A stretch of 6,733 nucleotides of DNA from Chitinivibrionales bacterium. GTDB taxonomy: Bacteria > Fibrobacterota > Chitinivibrionia > Chitinivibrionales > JANQEN01. The stretch is taken from contig JAUVGS010000120.1 in NCBI GenBank assembly GCA_030593665.1, positions 1 through 6,733 on the forward strand, given 5' to 3'. The position numbers were made by a program, and so were the translations under genes. This document shows positions 6,629-6,733 of the stretch, piece by piece (position 1 is the first letter of the stretch; every line of letters begins with the position of its first letter). The notes under the pieces were generated by a model. That model worked only from the letters and a program-made list of their open reading frames with translations. It was not told the origin of the DNA and ran no database searches.

Positions 6629-6733
6629 TCAAAGACCGGTATTCGATTGAACCGGTACAGAAAGCACTACGTCCTTAAGAGTGTTCTTCGGGATCTGTGT
6701 ACTGGGATGTTGCGGTGTATTCAATTCGCACGC
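6629..6733 (-). CDS. Possible C-terminal end of a convergent gene (partial, frame uncertain)
   Basis: The minus-strand terminator implies a gene ending just to its right. Two minus-strand frames are open from the window edge. One gives 34 residues ending at a TGA (6631-6629). The other gives 18 residues ending at a TAA (6677-6675; VRIEYTATSQYTDPEEHS). I cannot decide between them and recognise neither. The third frame closes almost at once. Confidence 0.2.
   Translation of the reverse strand, partial: ACELNTPQHPSTQIPKNTLKDVVLSVPVQSNTGL
6635..6656. repeat. Two copies of the palindrome ACCGGT
   Basis: ACCGGT occurs at 6635-6640 and 6651-6656, 16 bases apart start to start. As each copy is self-complementary, the pair can form a small hairpin or be two half-sites. 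No function is evident, and it may lie inside the convergent gene. Confidence 0.25.

Noticed and set aside
1..6733. tRNA-Sec, selA, selB, selD, CRISPR array or insertion sequence
   Set aside because: I looked for these on both strands and saw none. There are no regularly spaced repeats, no transposase-like frame and no tRNA-like cloverleaf.

Overview
The window (about 45% GC by eye) looks like a chromosomal segment from a bacterium of the Fibrobacterota/Bacteroidota (FCB) type. Strong Shine-Dalgarno sequences precede several genes. Every full-length gene encodes a secreted protein with an N-terminal signal peptide and a C-terminal region resembling a type IX secretion (T9SS type A) sorting domain. 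I cannot name the species.

The main observation is that all five full-length genes are interrupted by exactly one in-frame TGA. In each case the same frame continues with family-consistent protein sequence, and the TGA codes next to or near cysteine: U-C, C-U, U-S-T-C, C-U-S-G-P-C and C-C-U. Downstream of each TGA is a small hairpin with a GG in its apical loop. The first loop G lies 21 nt after the TGA in four genes and 23 nt after it in the fifth, as expected for bacterial SECIS elements. I therefore read the locus as a tandem cluster of five predicted extracellular selenoproteins, which ordinary gene callers would split into ten fragments. Selenocysteine is inferred. No selA, selB, selC or selD lies in the window.

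Layout. 1-116: C-terminal end of a probable LacI/GalR-like regulator. 117-230: intergenic, with a -10-like box and a good RBS. 231-1475: gene 1, a five-repeat VCBS/FG-GAP protein. 1613-2545 (start possibly 1472 or 1514): gene 2, a DNRLRE/CBM96-like protein. 2637-4100: gene 3, a right-handed beta-helix protein. 4151-5155: gene 4, a Kelch-type propeller with a shortened sorting domain. 5156-5687: AT-rich intergenic region with several hairpins. 5688-6569: gene 5, a secreted protein of a family I cannot name, with a complete sorting domain. 6573-6608: a terminator for the minus strand, so a convergent gene probably ends in the last 125 bases.

Genes 1-4 are closely spaced on the plus strand and could be one operon. 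Gene 5 probably has its own promoter. The proteins have different, mostly beta-rich scaffolds but share secretion, sorting and one Cys/Sec site each. A shared cell-surface role in redox chemistry or in binding soft metals or metalloids is a reasonable hypothesis, not something the sequence proves.
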